From an uncultured Lentisphaeria bacterium (GTDB taxonomy: Bacteria; Verrucomicrobiota; Lentisphaeria; Victivallales; UBA1829), in NCBI GenBank assembly GCA_949287225.1, contig CASEFP010000149.1, forward strand, positions 1-57,321: a stretch of DNA of 57,321 nucleotides, read 5' to 3'. Positions 25,571-32,936 of this stretch are shown one piece after another; the first letter of the stretch is position 1, and every line of letters begins with the position of its first letter. The translations under genes were made by a program, and so were the position numbers. The notes beneath the pieces were generated by a model. The model was not told the DNA's origin. It saw only the letters and a list, made by a program, of their open reading frames with translations, and ran no database searches.

Positions 25571-27700
25571 TTATTTGCGCCCGAGCATGATCCTGCGGAT
25601 CTCTCCCGGACTGGTGGCATTCAGAATGTCGGCAATGTTCTCCTTGCTGTTCAGAACAGCGGCAAGCTGCGACATGAACTGAAGGAAGGGATTGTTGGAA
25701 TCCTTCGGGCAGAGGGAGAGAATGACGATCTTTGTTGCGCCCTTGTCCGGCGCGTCGAAAGCATAACCGCTCTTTTTGACGCCGATCGCGCAGACCAGCT
25801 CCGTAACGCCGTCGGTTCTGCCATGCGGCAGGGCAAGACCGCCCGGCAGGCAGGTCGAAACCGTGTTCTCGCGCTCAATCACAGCAGACAGGCATTTGTC
25901 GCGGTCGGCAAGGCGTTTATTGCGGTCAAGAACGTCAATCAGTTCCGTGATCACACCTTCCTTGGTTGTCGCATTCAGCTCCGTCACGATGCAGTCGGAG
26001 AGAATGATCCGTTCAATCGGGATCACATATTTGCCGATGTCGTCCTGATTCAGGCGCTGACCCTCGAACAGCTGTTTGCGGATCTCCTCGGGACGGGAGA
26101 GCTCCTTGAGCTTGTTCAGGCACTGATGGAGTTCCACAAAGGTCTCATACATCACGGCCTTGATCAGAAAGACCTCGTCCGGGTTGGAGGCGAAAACGAT
26201 CTGGCTGTCATGGAAGGTCATGGCGAATACCATGTCATTTCTGCGCAGATGAATGATTCCCGCCTCCTTGTCAAGCGCGGAATGGCGGAAGCCCTCTCTC
26301 CGGAAGTTCTCCATGACCCCCTGTAGGACGAAATCCGCCACCACTTCGGAGGGGAAACTGAATGCGGTGTGCACCGTGGAAGTGTCTTTGACCTCCTTCT
26401 TGACGCCTTTGCCCTTCATGCCGAGCATGATGTTGAGCAGCGGCGGCGCAACCAGCGTGGTGATGAGCGTCATGATGATGCCGACACCGAACAGCTTCGA
26501 ATCGAGAATCGGAACCTTCTGCCCGTTGAGCATCATCATGGTCGTCACGCCGATGCCGCCGATGATCAGGGCGACCTCGCCGCGGGGGATCATGCCCGTT
26601 CCGATGCGCAGCGCGCCGAGCATGTTGAAGTTCATGAAATAAGCCGGCAATGCGCAGCCGAGAATTTTAGCCAGAACCGCCACCGCCGAATAGATCAGCC
26701 CCAGCGTCAGGACCTCGGGATTCGCCATCACGCGGACGTCCACAAGCATGCCCATGACCACAAAGAAAACCGGCACGAGGAAGTTGTAGACGGGGTGCAG
26801 GTTCGACTGGATGGAGAAGGAGATGTCCGTCTTGGAAAGGCTCAGCCCCATGATATAGGCGCCGATGATCATCGCAAGCCCCGCCTGCTCGAACAATCCA
26901 GCGAGAAGCAGCGCCAGCCCCAGCGCGAGAATGGAGAAGGTCGCGGCGGACTTGAACCATTTCAGAAACGCGGCGATTTTATGGGCGAGCACCAGCCCGA
27001 GCAGGGTGACGCCCAGCCAGATGCCGAAGCTCTTGAAGGCGATCCAGCCGATTCCCGCCCAGTCCACGTGGCCGCCCGCGGACGCGCTGACCGTCACAAT
27101 GCCCATCACGATGGCAAGGCAGATGATGCCCAGCACGTCGTCAATCACGGCGGCGGCAAGAATCGTCACGCCCTCCGGCGAGTCAATGCTCTTCTTTTCC
27201 GAAAGAATGCGCGCGGTGATTCCCACCGAGGTCGCAGTGCAGAGAATGCCGAGGAACAGGCAGCGCGGATCCATGAAGGAGGCCTTCAGCGCGATCATGC
27301 CGATCACATCGCCGAAGACGAAGGAGAAAATCACACCGCCGAGCCCGACCACGCTTCCGACAACCGAGTATTTGAAGAACATGCGCAGATCGGTCTCCAG
27401 TCCCGACATGAACAGTAGGACGATCGAGCCGAGGGTCGCGATCGCGTAAAGCGGTGTGGACACCGGCACGGACGCCCCCTCGATCAGCGGGAACAGCCCG
27501 TTGTGGAACCCGTGCATGTCAAACCCGATTCCGCCGAGCAGATACGGCCCGATGACAATACCGGCGACCAGCTCGCCGAGAACCGAGGGAACCTTCAGTT
27601 TTTTCGCCAGGTCGCCGAAGAAACGCGCGGCAAAGAGAATCACTCCCAGCTGCAGCGTAAGGATCGCGATCTGCGCCGTCAAAGACAAACTTTCATTCAT
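25571..27700 (-). CDS. CPA2-type cation/proton antiporter fused to a PTS EIIA domain
   Basis: A 709-residue membrane protein. Residues about 1-430 hold 12-13 membrane helices of the CPA2 (KefB/NhaS-like) family, with VIDDVLGI as the ion-binding Asp pair. A middle linker (about 440-550) is followed by a C-terminal PTS EIIA domain of the fructose/mannitol/PtsN type, with the phosphorylatable His in LALPHGRTDG at about residue 627. Phosphorylation of that His by a PTS relay could tune transport, linking pH or K+/Na+ balance to carbon or nitrogen state. No TrkA-N domain is visible, unlike KefB/C. It ends at the bidirectional terminator. Confidence 0.85.
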   Translation of the reverse strand: MNESLSLTAQIAILTLQLGVILFAARFFGDLAKKLKVPSVLGELVAGIVIGPYLLGGIGFDMHGFHNGLFPLIEGASVPVSTPLYAIATLGSIVLLFMSGLETDLRMFFKYSVVGSVVGLGGVIFSFVFGDVIGMIALKASFMDPRCLFLGILCTATSVGITARILSEKKSIDSPEGVTILAAAVIDDVLGIICLAIVMGIVTVSASAGGHVDWAGIGWIAFKSFGIWLGVTLLGLVLAHKIAAFLKWFKSAATFSILALGLALLLAGLFEQAGLAMIIGAYIMGLSLSKTDISFSIQSNLHPVYNFLVPVFFVVMGMLVDVRVMANPEVLTLGLIYSAVAVLAKILGCALPAYFMNFNMLGALRIGTGMIPRGEVALIIGGIGVTTMMMLNGQKVPILDSKLFGVGIIMTLITTLVAPPLLNIMLGMKGKGVKKEVKDTSTVHTAFSFPSEVVADFVLQGVMENFRREGFRHSALDKEAGIIHLRRNDMVFAMTFHDSQIVFASNPDEVFLIKAVMYETFVELHQCLNKLKELSRPEEIRKQLFEGQRLNQDDIGKYVIPIERIILSDCIVTELNATTKEGVITELIDVLDRNKRLADRDKCLSAVIERENTVSTCLPGGLALPHGRTDGVTELVCAIGVKKSGYAFDAPDKGATKIVILSLCPKDSNNPFLQFMSQLAAVLNSKENIADILNATSPGEIRRIMLGRK

Positions 27701-27817
27701 TGGATCAACTTCTTTCCGTCAAACTTGTCTGTATTTACACTTCATTCCGGAACATGCCGGACAACATCGTTTTTTTCATTCTTCTCTAGCTTCCCCGGGC
27801 AACTCCTTTTTTGTTTC

Positions 27818-28354
27818 TTATGAATTCATGCTTTCGCGTTTTTCCTTCAATTTCTGCAATCGTCTGACCTTCAGTTTCTCGCGGAGGCCGCGGTAACGGA
27901 TCACCGCGTATTTGACGGCGTAATAGGTCAGCGGCGTCATCACGATCGTCAGCAGCAGTCCTCCGATGAAGAACGCCTCGATCAGATCCCAGCCGATGCC
28001 GAGCAATGAATCCATGTCCTGTCTGTGCAGAACATCCTTTAGCGCCTCCTTGACACCGGGATAGGTGAGATCGCTTCCCATGAGACGGCTCCCGACATAG
28101 CACTGGATCGGATAGATGAAGAAAATCGTGACCTGATTGGTGAGAAGGGTTCCGAAGGTCGCCCCGATTTTGCTTCCCTTCAGCAGAAACGCCGCCGGAA
28201 GCGAGCAGATCAGCTGGAATCCGAACGGAATCAGGCAGCCGAAGAACATGCCGATCGCCCAGCCTCTGGCAATATATTCCGGAGAGGCTTTTTCCCGGAC
28301 GATCCTCATGTAGAGGTGGAGATATTTTCTTTTGAACCAGTGTTTCAGACTCAT
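27818..28354 (-). CDS. DUF2062 integral membrane protein (second copy)
   Basis: A 178-residue paralogue of the 19843-20352 protein. The shared core reads ASPEYIARGWAIGMFFG, IPFGFQL and a C-terminal FFIGGLLLTIVMTPLTYYAVK. It has a longer basic C-terminal tail (KLKVRRLQKLKEK). The ATG at 28354 is preferred because AAGGA lies 8 nt upstream; an in-frame ATG at 28390 has no ribosome site. It is followed 117 nt later by the antiporter gene and may be transcribed with it. The function is unknown. Confidence 0.75.
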   Translation of the reverse strand: MSLKHWFKRKYLHLYMRIVREKASPEYIARGWAIGMFFGCLIPFGFQLICSLPAAFLLKGSKIGATFGTLLTNQVTIFFIYPIQCYVGSRLMGSDLTYPGVKEALKDVLHRQDMDSLLGIGWDLIEAFFIGGLLLTIVMTPLTYYAVKYAVIRYRGLREKLKVRRLQKLKEKRESMNS

Positions 28355-28463
28355 CAGGCGTTCCTTACATTGTATCACGGTGTTGTCCATGCCAATCCGC
28401 GGACGGCTCAGGACAGGAGTTCTCGGTGCGCCGAGGGTCTATCGTCAAACAAACGGCGCAGGA

Positions 28464-28838
28464 TCAGTTCCATTCCCCTGGCCCCGCGCGCGGCGGCGCG
28501 GAAAGGGAAAAGGAAGCCTTCGCTTCCCATTGAAGCGTCCTTTCGCGGGGGAAAAATCTCCCGCAGGCGGGCGGAAGGGAGAGTTCCGGGCAGAAGAAAA
28601 AACCAGCAGGGACATACTGCGGGAAAAGACGTTTCCAGAGAGAATTTGCCTGCGACACGCTCTCCGGCTGGATCATATCCTGCAGATAGCTGTACGGCAC
28701 GGAGGCGACGGTCTTTGCCTCCAGCGTATTCCGCAGAATAACGGCGGAAGCCGAGACACCGCAGACGCCGGAAAGGCATTGCGCACATCCCGTCGCTGCC
28801 GCAAAAATCAGCAGAATTGACAACAGCCACAGTTTCAT
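28464..28838 (-). CDS. Hypothetical lipoprotein, possible late frameshift
   Basis: A 124-residue protein starting at ATG 28838 with a lipoprotein signal (MKLWLLSILLIFAAATGC), so Cys18 would be lipid-anchored. Two more Cys follow (CLSGVC). From about 28640 downward a different minus frame reads more like protein (REIFPPRKDAS, then GMELILRRLFDD) and runs to 28408. A one-base shift or sequencing error is therefore possible and the true end is uncertain. GGGAG lies 12 nt upstream. It is divergent from the secretin operon. No family is recognised. Confidence 0.5.
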   Translation of the reverse strand: MKLWLLSILLIFAAATGCAQCLSGVCGVSASAVILRNTLEAKTVASVPYSYLQDMIQPESVSQANSLWKRLFPQYVPAGFFFCPELSLPPACGRFFPRERTLQWEAKASFSLSAPPRAGPGEWN

Positions 28839-28871
28839 GAGATTGTATTCTCCCGAATTCTGAAATGTATT

Positions 28872-28899
28872 ACTATATTGGATGTTTCTTTTTTTACAA
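28872..28899 (-). promoter_or_regulatory. Candidate promoter for the lipoprotein gene
   Basis: On the minus strand, TTGTAA (28899-28894) and TATAGT (28877-28872) are 16 bp apart, 34 nt before the ATG. It is back to back with the secretin promoter. Confidence 0.4.
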
Positions 28900-28983
28900 C
28901 CCGCAAGGCATTTTTTTCCGTCCTTTTTCCGGAGAAACGCAGAACACAGCATCACTTTTCCGCCGAAACTTTTCAGGCCGAAC

Positions 28984-29012
28984 TTGAAATCGCATGACGG
29001 AACGTGTATAAT
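28984..29012 (+). promoter_or_regulatory. Promoter of the secretin operon
   Basis: TTGAAA (28984-28989) and perfect TATAAT (29007-29012) are 17 bp apart, giving a transcript start near 29019 and a leader of about 207 nt before the first gene. Confidence 0.65.
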
Positions 29013-29111
29013 GAGTCTGTGGGGAATCAGATTCATCTGTTGATCAGAAAGCAATCCCGGGGGGGGACTTTTCATGAACAGCGCACGACATGCCGCGCCC
29101 GATTAGCACAC

Positions 29112-29175
29112 TTCCGGTCCGAAGCGGATCCGAAGCAGAACCCTTGACACATCCGCTTGTCCGGAACGGTTCTGC
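29112..29175 (+). promoter_or_regulatory. Structured 5' leader element with candidate pseudoknot
   Basis: Inside the long leader, TTCCGG (29112-29117) pairs with CCGGAA (29161-29166). Nested within it, AAGCGGAT (29122-29129) pairs with ATCCGCTT (29151-29158). The 21-nt loop contains GCAGAACC (29135-29142), which is a perfect complement of GGTTCTGC (29168-29175), just past the stem. That is H-type pseudoknot geometry. It could be a cis-acting regulatory RNA; no known riboswitch was recognised. The rest of 28900-29226 shows no gene. Confidence 0.5.
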
Positions 29176-29226
29176 CGCAACACTCTTATTCCAACGGAAA
29201 AGTGACTTGCATGGGGGGGAAAACCA

Positions 29227-30657
29227 ATGTCGAAAACGGCCAAAGTGCTGTGGATGTTTTTCTGTGTGCTGCTCTGCCTTCACGGAGACGAGGGGAAAAA
29301 ACAGACCCTCCGTCTCGTTCAGGACGACGCGCAGGATTACATGGTCTCGAAAATCCATGTGCTCAAATACGTGCAGGCGAACGACATCATGCCGTTCGTC
29401 CTGAGCATGGTCAAGCGTTACAACAACAATTCGGCTGTCAGCTGTATCGAGTATGGAAACAGCAATGAACAGATTCTGACCGTGACATGTCCCGTCGGCA
29501 TGATGCCTTATGTCGACGAGTTCATCAGAACGGCCGACCGGAACGTGGAAATCGACGGCAAGGTGCCCGGCGACATCATCCGGGGAACCGGCATCACCCG
29601 CGCCGTCTACCGCCCGAAATACCGTTCCGGGCAGGATCTCATCAACATCATCGTGAACGCGGTCATCGGCGAGGGTCCCTATGGGTCCGTCTACGGCTAC
29701 GATCAGAATTCCAATCAGATCTACTGGAAGGACAACAGCTCCAACACCGAATACATGTTCGACTTTCTCTCGTGGCTCGACCGCCCGGCGCCGCAGATCT
29801 CCTTCCAGTTCACCATCTGCGAGATCCGCGAAAGCACGATGCGCGACCTCGGGATCGACTATCTGGCATGGAAGAACGGCCCGGGGCTGAATCTGTTCCA
29901 GACCGGATGGGATGTCTTCAGCCTCTCCTCCGGGGGCACCGCCGCGCTTCAGGCTATGTCCGGGCCCGCCGGCGGCTTCTTCTTCGCCCCGCAGTTCGAT
30001 GCAAGTTTTCTCCGCGTCCTCCAGCAGAGCGGCAACGCGGACATCCGCAACACGGCAAACCTGACGGTCTCCAATTCCGACTCGAAAAGCTATGAACTGC
30101 TCTTCAATCCGCAGTTCCAGAACATCGCAAAAAACGACAATGACAAGACCAGCGTCACACTCAGCGCGATCAGCAGCCTTCCGGAGGGCGCGAATCAGGT
30201 CTATCTCAAGATCATCAATCCGATTGTGAATCTGCATGGGGGTATCCCGCAGGCGGGGTACCCGGCAAGCGAGGCGTTTTCTCTCAGCAGCTACATGCCG
30301 GGCGCCAATGCGAAACGCCCCGGCACCCTCTTTTTCGGCTACAACGTCCAGACGGCAAGCGTGGTCGAGCGCAACAACGTCGGAAGCGAGCTGATCGAAA
30401 CCGGAACGATCCAGGGCAATACCCTGATCGAACTCAATAAAGAGGTGATTCTCGCGCAATGGGACAAGGATCAGGAAGTGGAACAGACGATCGGAGTACC
30501 CTTCCTCGCAGAAATCCCGGTGCTCAAGTATCTCTTCAGCACCACAACGACCAGCCGGGAAAAGACACGCTTCTACCTGACCGTCCGTGCGGAGATGCTT
30601 GATACCGCGCCCCGGAAAAATGAGCTTGAAGCCGGAACACTGAAGAAAATCAAATGA
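29227..30657 (+). CDS. Secretin-like outer-membrane protein 1 (GspD/PilQ family)
   Basis: A 476-residue protein with a signal peptide ending near residue 20. The N-terminal half contains N-domain-like segments (VHVLKYVQANDI-type repeat, residues about 38-130). The C-terminal half resembles a secretin domain, with IGVPFLAEIPVLKYLFS close to the end, the classic secretin signature. It is shorter than GspD/PilQ (600-700). GGGGGG lies before the ATG. The second secretin-like gene follows at once. Together they suggest a hetero- or dual-pore outer-membrane complex for secretion, pilus or pseudopilin traffic. No gspC, F or inner-membrane platform genes are adjacent. Confidence 0.72.
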   Translation: MSKTAKVLWMFFCVLLCLHGDEGKKQTLRLVQDDAQDYMVSKIHVLKYVQANDIMPFVLSMVKRYNNNSAVSCIEYGNSNEQILTVTCPVGMMPYVDEFIRTADRNVEIDGKVPGDIIRGTGITRAVYRPKYRSGQDLINIIVNAVIGEGPYGSVYGYDQNSNQIYWKDNSSNTEYMFDFLSWLDRPAPQISFQFTICEIRESTMRDLGIDYLAWKNGPGLNLFQTGWDVFSLSSGGTAALQAMSGPAGGFFFAPQFDASFLRVLQQSGNADIRNTANLTVSNSDSKSYELLFNPQFQNIAKNDNDKTSVTLSAISSLPEGANQVYLKIINPIVNLHGGIPQAGYPASEAFSLSSYMPGANAKRPGTLFFGYNVQTASVVERNNVGSELIETGTIQGNTLIELNKEVILAQWDKDQEVEQTIGVPFLAEIPVLKYLFSTTTTSREKTRFYLTVRAEMLDTAPRKNELEAGTLKKIK

Positions 30658-30671
30658 AGAGGAATACGGCA

Positions 30672-32384
30672 ATGAAACCATGGATCGCACTCTTACTTTC
30701 CGCCGGATCGCTTCTCTGCGGCGCGGCCGAGGTGGCGGGGACACCCCGCGATTCCAATTTCCAGAACACCGGCGGCTACGACGGCACACGCGTCGAGGCG
30801 CAGCTTCTCGTTCCCGTCAAAGAAGATACGAAAGTCGTCCACTTCATCCGCGACAACAACGACCCGCGCGTGGTCACGAAAACCTATCTTCTGAAACATG
30901 TGGATCCCTACGAGTTCCGCGACTACATCCGCCAGATGGTTCAGGCCAAACGCGTCGGCAACACCAGTCTCCAGCAGTCCTATCCGGGCAACGCCGTCAA
31001 CAGCGGAACCGGCACCGGAACGGGAATCGGCACGCAGGCGGCGGCAACGGTCGCGGCAACGGTGAGCGCTCCGGTGCTGACCACGCCCGCGACGGCACAG
31101 CCGGGATACACTCCGACGCTCCAGCTCGGAAGCAACACCGCCGTGGAGTGCCTGAAATACGTCGACGGAACCGGGCTCCTGATCGTGAGCGCCGAGGAAT
31201 ACCGCTTCAAGGACCACCCCGGCGGAATGGGAATCGACTCGATTGTGAAGTTCATGGACAGGCCGCAGATGGGGGCGAACTACGGCACACAGGTATTCTT
31301 TTATCTGCCGAAGTTCGTCCCGGCGAAAAATCTCATGCCGCTGATCCAGAACGTGGGGATGAACATCACCGACGTCACGGAAATCTGGCAGGGACAGGAT
31401 CTGGTGACTTACGATCCCGATCTCAATTACCTGATCTTCGACGTGTCGAACTACTCCTGCGACAATATCGCGCGGATGCTCGCAAAATACGACGTCCCGA
31501 TCCCGCAGGTCCGCCTGAAAATCAAAGTCGTGGAACTCACGGGCGAAAACGACGACCGGATGGGAATCGACTTCCAATCCTGGAAGAACAACGAGGGCGC
31601 GGACTTCTTTTCCGCCGGCGGGCGCATGCGCAACAACTGGGAAGCCGTCTACACCGGCGGCAACATGCCGGAGCGCGGCTACGGGTCCGAGCGCACAAGC
31701 TTTTACAATTTCAACCCGAAATGGAACTCGCGCTATCTGGATTTTCTCGTCAGCAGGGGGAAGGCGGAAGTCGCATACACGGGAGAGCTTCTGATCCGCA
31801 ACAACACCCCCGCCCTGCTCGACCGGAGCACACAGATTTTCTATATCGCAGCGTCGGAGCCGGTGCCGGATGCCGCAACGCTGCCGGATACCGGCGTCGG
31901 CCCGTATGAACTGCTCTCGGCGATCATCAGCCGTACGATCGACAAGGACGACATTCCGGTCGGGAAAGGCAATCAGCAGGTGACGACGCAGTTTGCCGGA
32001 TTCGGCTTCCAGATGCAGGTCACGAACGCGTCGGTCAATCTGGACGAGACAAGATTCACCGTGACGCTCTCGAATTCCAGTCTGCTCGGATTTGAATCCA
32101 GCGGACAGCCGCGGATCTCGAAAACGAGTGTCGTCACGCAGGACGTAAGCCTGCCGCACGGCAAGGACAGCTTCGTGATCGGCGGACTCAGGAAGCAGGA
32201 GGTCGTGAAATCGACAACGGGCATTCCGTGGCTGATGGACATCCCCTATCTCGGGTATCTCTTTTCGACGAAGTCAAACTCCGTCAAACATTCCGAACTG
32301 ATCGTGACTGCCGAGTGCGTATGGGATTCCCCGGATGACAGGCCGGGGCTTTCCGGCATGAGCTCAAAAACAACAAAACCGTAA
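30672..32384 (+). CDS. Secretin-like outer-membrane protein 2 (GspD/PilQ family)
   Basis: A 570-residue protein with a signal peptide (MKPWIALLLSAGSLLCGAAE). A Gly/Thr/Ala-rich linker lies near residues 105-145. An N-domain-like region follows (FVPAKNLMPLIQNVGMNI, then VRLKIKVVEL). The C-terminal secretin signature is strong: VIGGLRKQE and TGIPWLMDIPYLGYLFS. Its IDFQSWKNNEG segment parallels IDYLAWKNGPG in the upstream gene, showing common origin. An ATG at 30654 overlaps the previous stop; ATG 30672 is chosen because GAGG lies 9 nt before it and the signal peptide then fits. A 10-bp hairpin follows the stop. Confidence 0.75.
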   Translation: MKPWIALLLSAGSLLCGAAEVAGTPRDSNFQNTGGYDGTRVEAQLLVPVKEDTKVVHFIRDNNDPRVVTKTYLLKHVDPYEFRDYIRQMVQAKRVGNTSLQQSYPGNAVNSGTGTGTGIGTQAAATVAATVSAPVLTTPATAQPGYTPTLQLGSNTAVECLKYVDGTGLLIVSAEEYRFKDHPGGMGIDSIVKFMDRPQMGANYGTQVFFYLPKFVPAKNLMPLIQNVGMNITDVTEIWQGQDLVTYDPDLNYLIFDVSNYSCDNIARMLAKYDVPIPQVRLKIKVVELTGENDDRMGIDFQSWKNNEGADFFSAGGRMRNNWEAVYTGGNMPERGYGSERTSFYNFNPKWNSRYLDFLVSRGKAEVAYTGELLIRNNTPALLDRSTQIFYIAASEPVPDAATLPDTGVGPYELLSAIISRTIDKDDIPVGKGNQQVTTQFAGFGFQMQVTNASVNLDETRFTVTLSNSSLLGFESSGQPRISKTSVVTQDVSLPHGKDSFVIGGLRKQEVVKSTTGIPWLMDIPYLGYLFSTKSNSVKHSELIVTAECVWDSPDDRPGLSGMSSKTTKP

Positions 32385-32390
32385 GAAAAA

Positions 32391-32425
32391 CGGGGTTCCG
32401 CCGCAGACAGACGCCCGGAACCCCG
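32391..32425 (+). terminator. 10-bp hairpin after the secretin pair
   Basis: CGGGGTTCCG (32391-32400) and CGGAACCCCG (32416-32425) pair perfectly around a 15-nt loop, 6 nt after the stop codon. No T-run; may separate the secretins from the lipoprotein gene 23 nt downstream. Confidence 0.6.
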
Positions 32426-32447
32426 CTGTAAACCGGAGGCTGATTCC

Positions 32448-32897
32448 ATGAGACGATTTTTCCTTTTTCCTGCAATCCTGACGGCGGCGCTGCTCTGCGC
32501 CTGCACGGTGATTCCGGACAGACCCGCATCCCGGATGGAGGAAACACAAAAAACGAATTCCTCCGGCGACATCCGGCTCGGCGACAATCTGCTTTCCGCG
32601 ATCCGGGCCAATGATTTCCAGGCATTCCATGCGTGTCTGGCGAACGGCCCCGCCGCGAAAATGACAAACAGGGATTTCCGGACGTCACGGGAAAACATTC
32701 TTTCGCAGTTCGGCAAAATCGGGGATTTCCGCTATCTGACCGCATTGCAGACCCCGTCCGTGCGGAATCGGATCTGGATCGTGACGTTCGAACGGAAAGG
32801 CGCGGACGGGCGGACCATAACTCAGGAAGTTCTGTTCCGCCTCGTCTGCGGCACGCTGGACGGGCGGGCCGTCATCCTCGGCTTCGGCTTTCTCTGA
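32448..32897 (+). CDS. Secreted lipoprotein of unknown function
   Basis: A 149-residue protein with a lipoprotein signal (LTAALLCAC, lipid Cys about residue 19). After a hydrophilic linker it has a compact alpha+beta domain (about 45-149): GDNLLSAIRANDFQAFH, then IWIVTFERKG, ending VILGFGFL. The pattern recalls small NTF2-like/DUF4019-type folds, but I do not claim a family. It lies 63 nt after the secretin gene, beyond a hairpin. A pilotin-like role for the secretins is possible from position and lipid anchor; this is inference. Confidence 0.6.
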   Translation: MRRFFLFPAILTAALLCACTVIPDRPASRMEETQKTNSSGDIRLGDNLLSAIRANDFQAFHACLANGPAAKMTNRDFRTSRENILSQFGKIGDFRYLTALQTPSVRNRIWIVTFERKGADGRTITQEVLFRLVCGTLDGRAVILGFGFL

Positions 32898-32934
32898 CCC
32901 CCGCAAGCACGATCCCCGCGCGCGGATCGGGGGG
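32898..32934 (+). terminator. Hairpin between convergent genes
   Basis: CGATCC (32910-32915) and GGATCG (32924-32929) form a stem that can be extended by CCCCC (about 32899) with GGGGG (about 32930). It sits in the 39-nt gap between the lipoprotein gene and the opposing DUF4838 gene. Confidence 0.4.
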
Positions 32935-32936
32935 AT

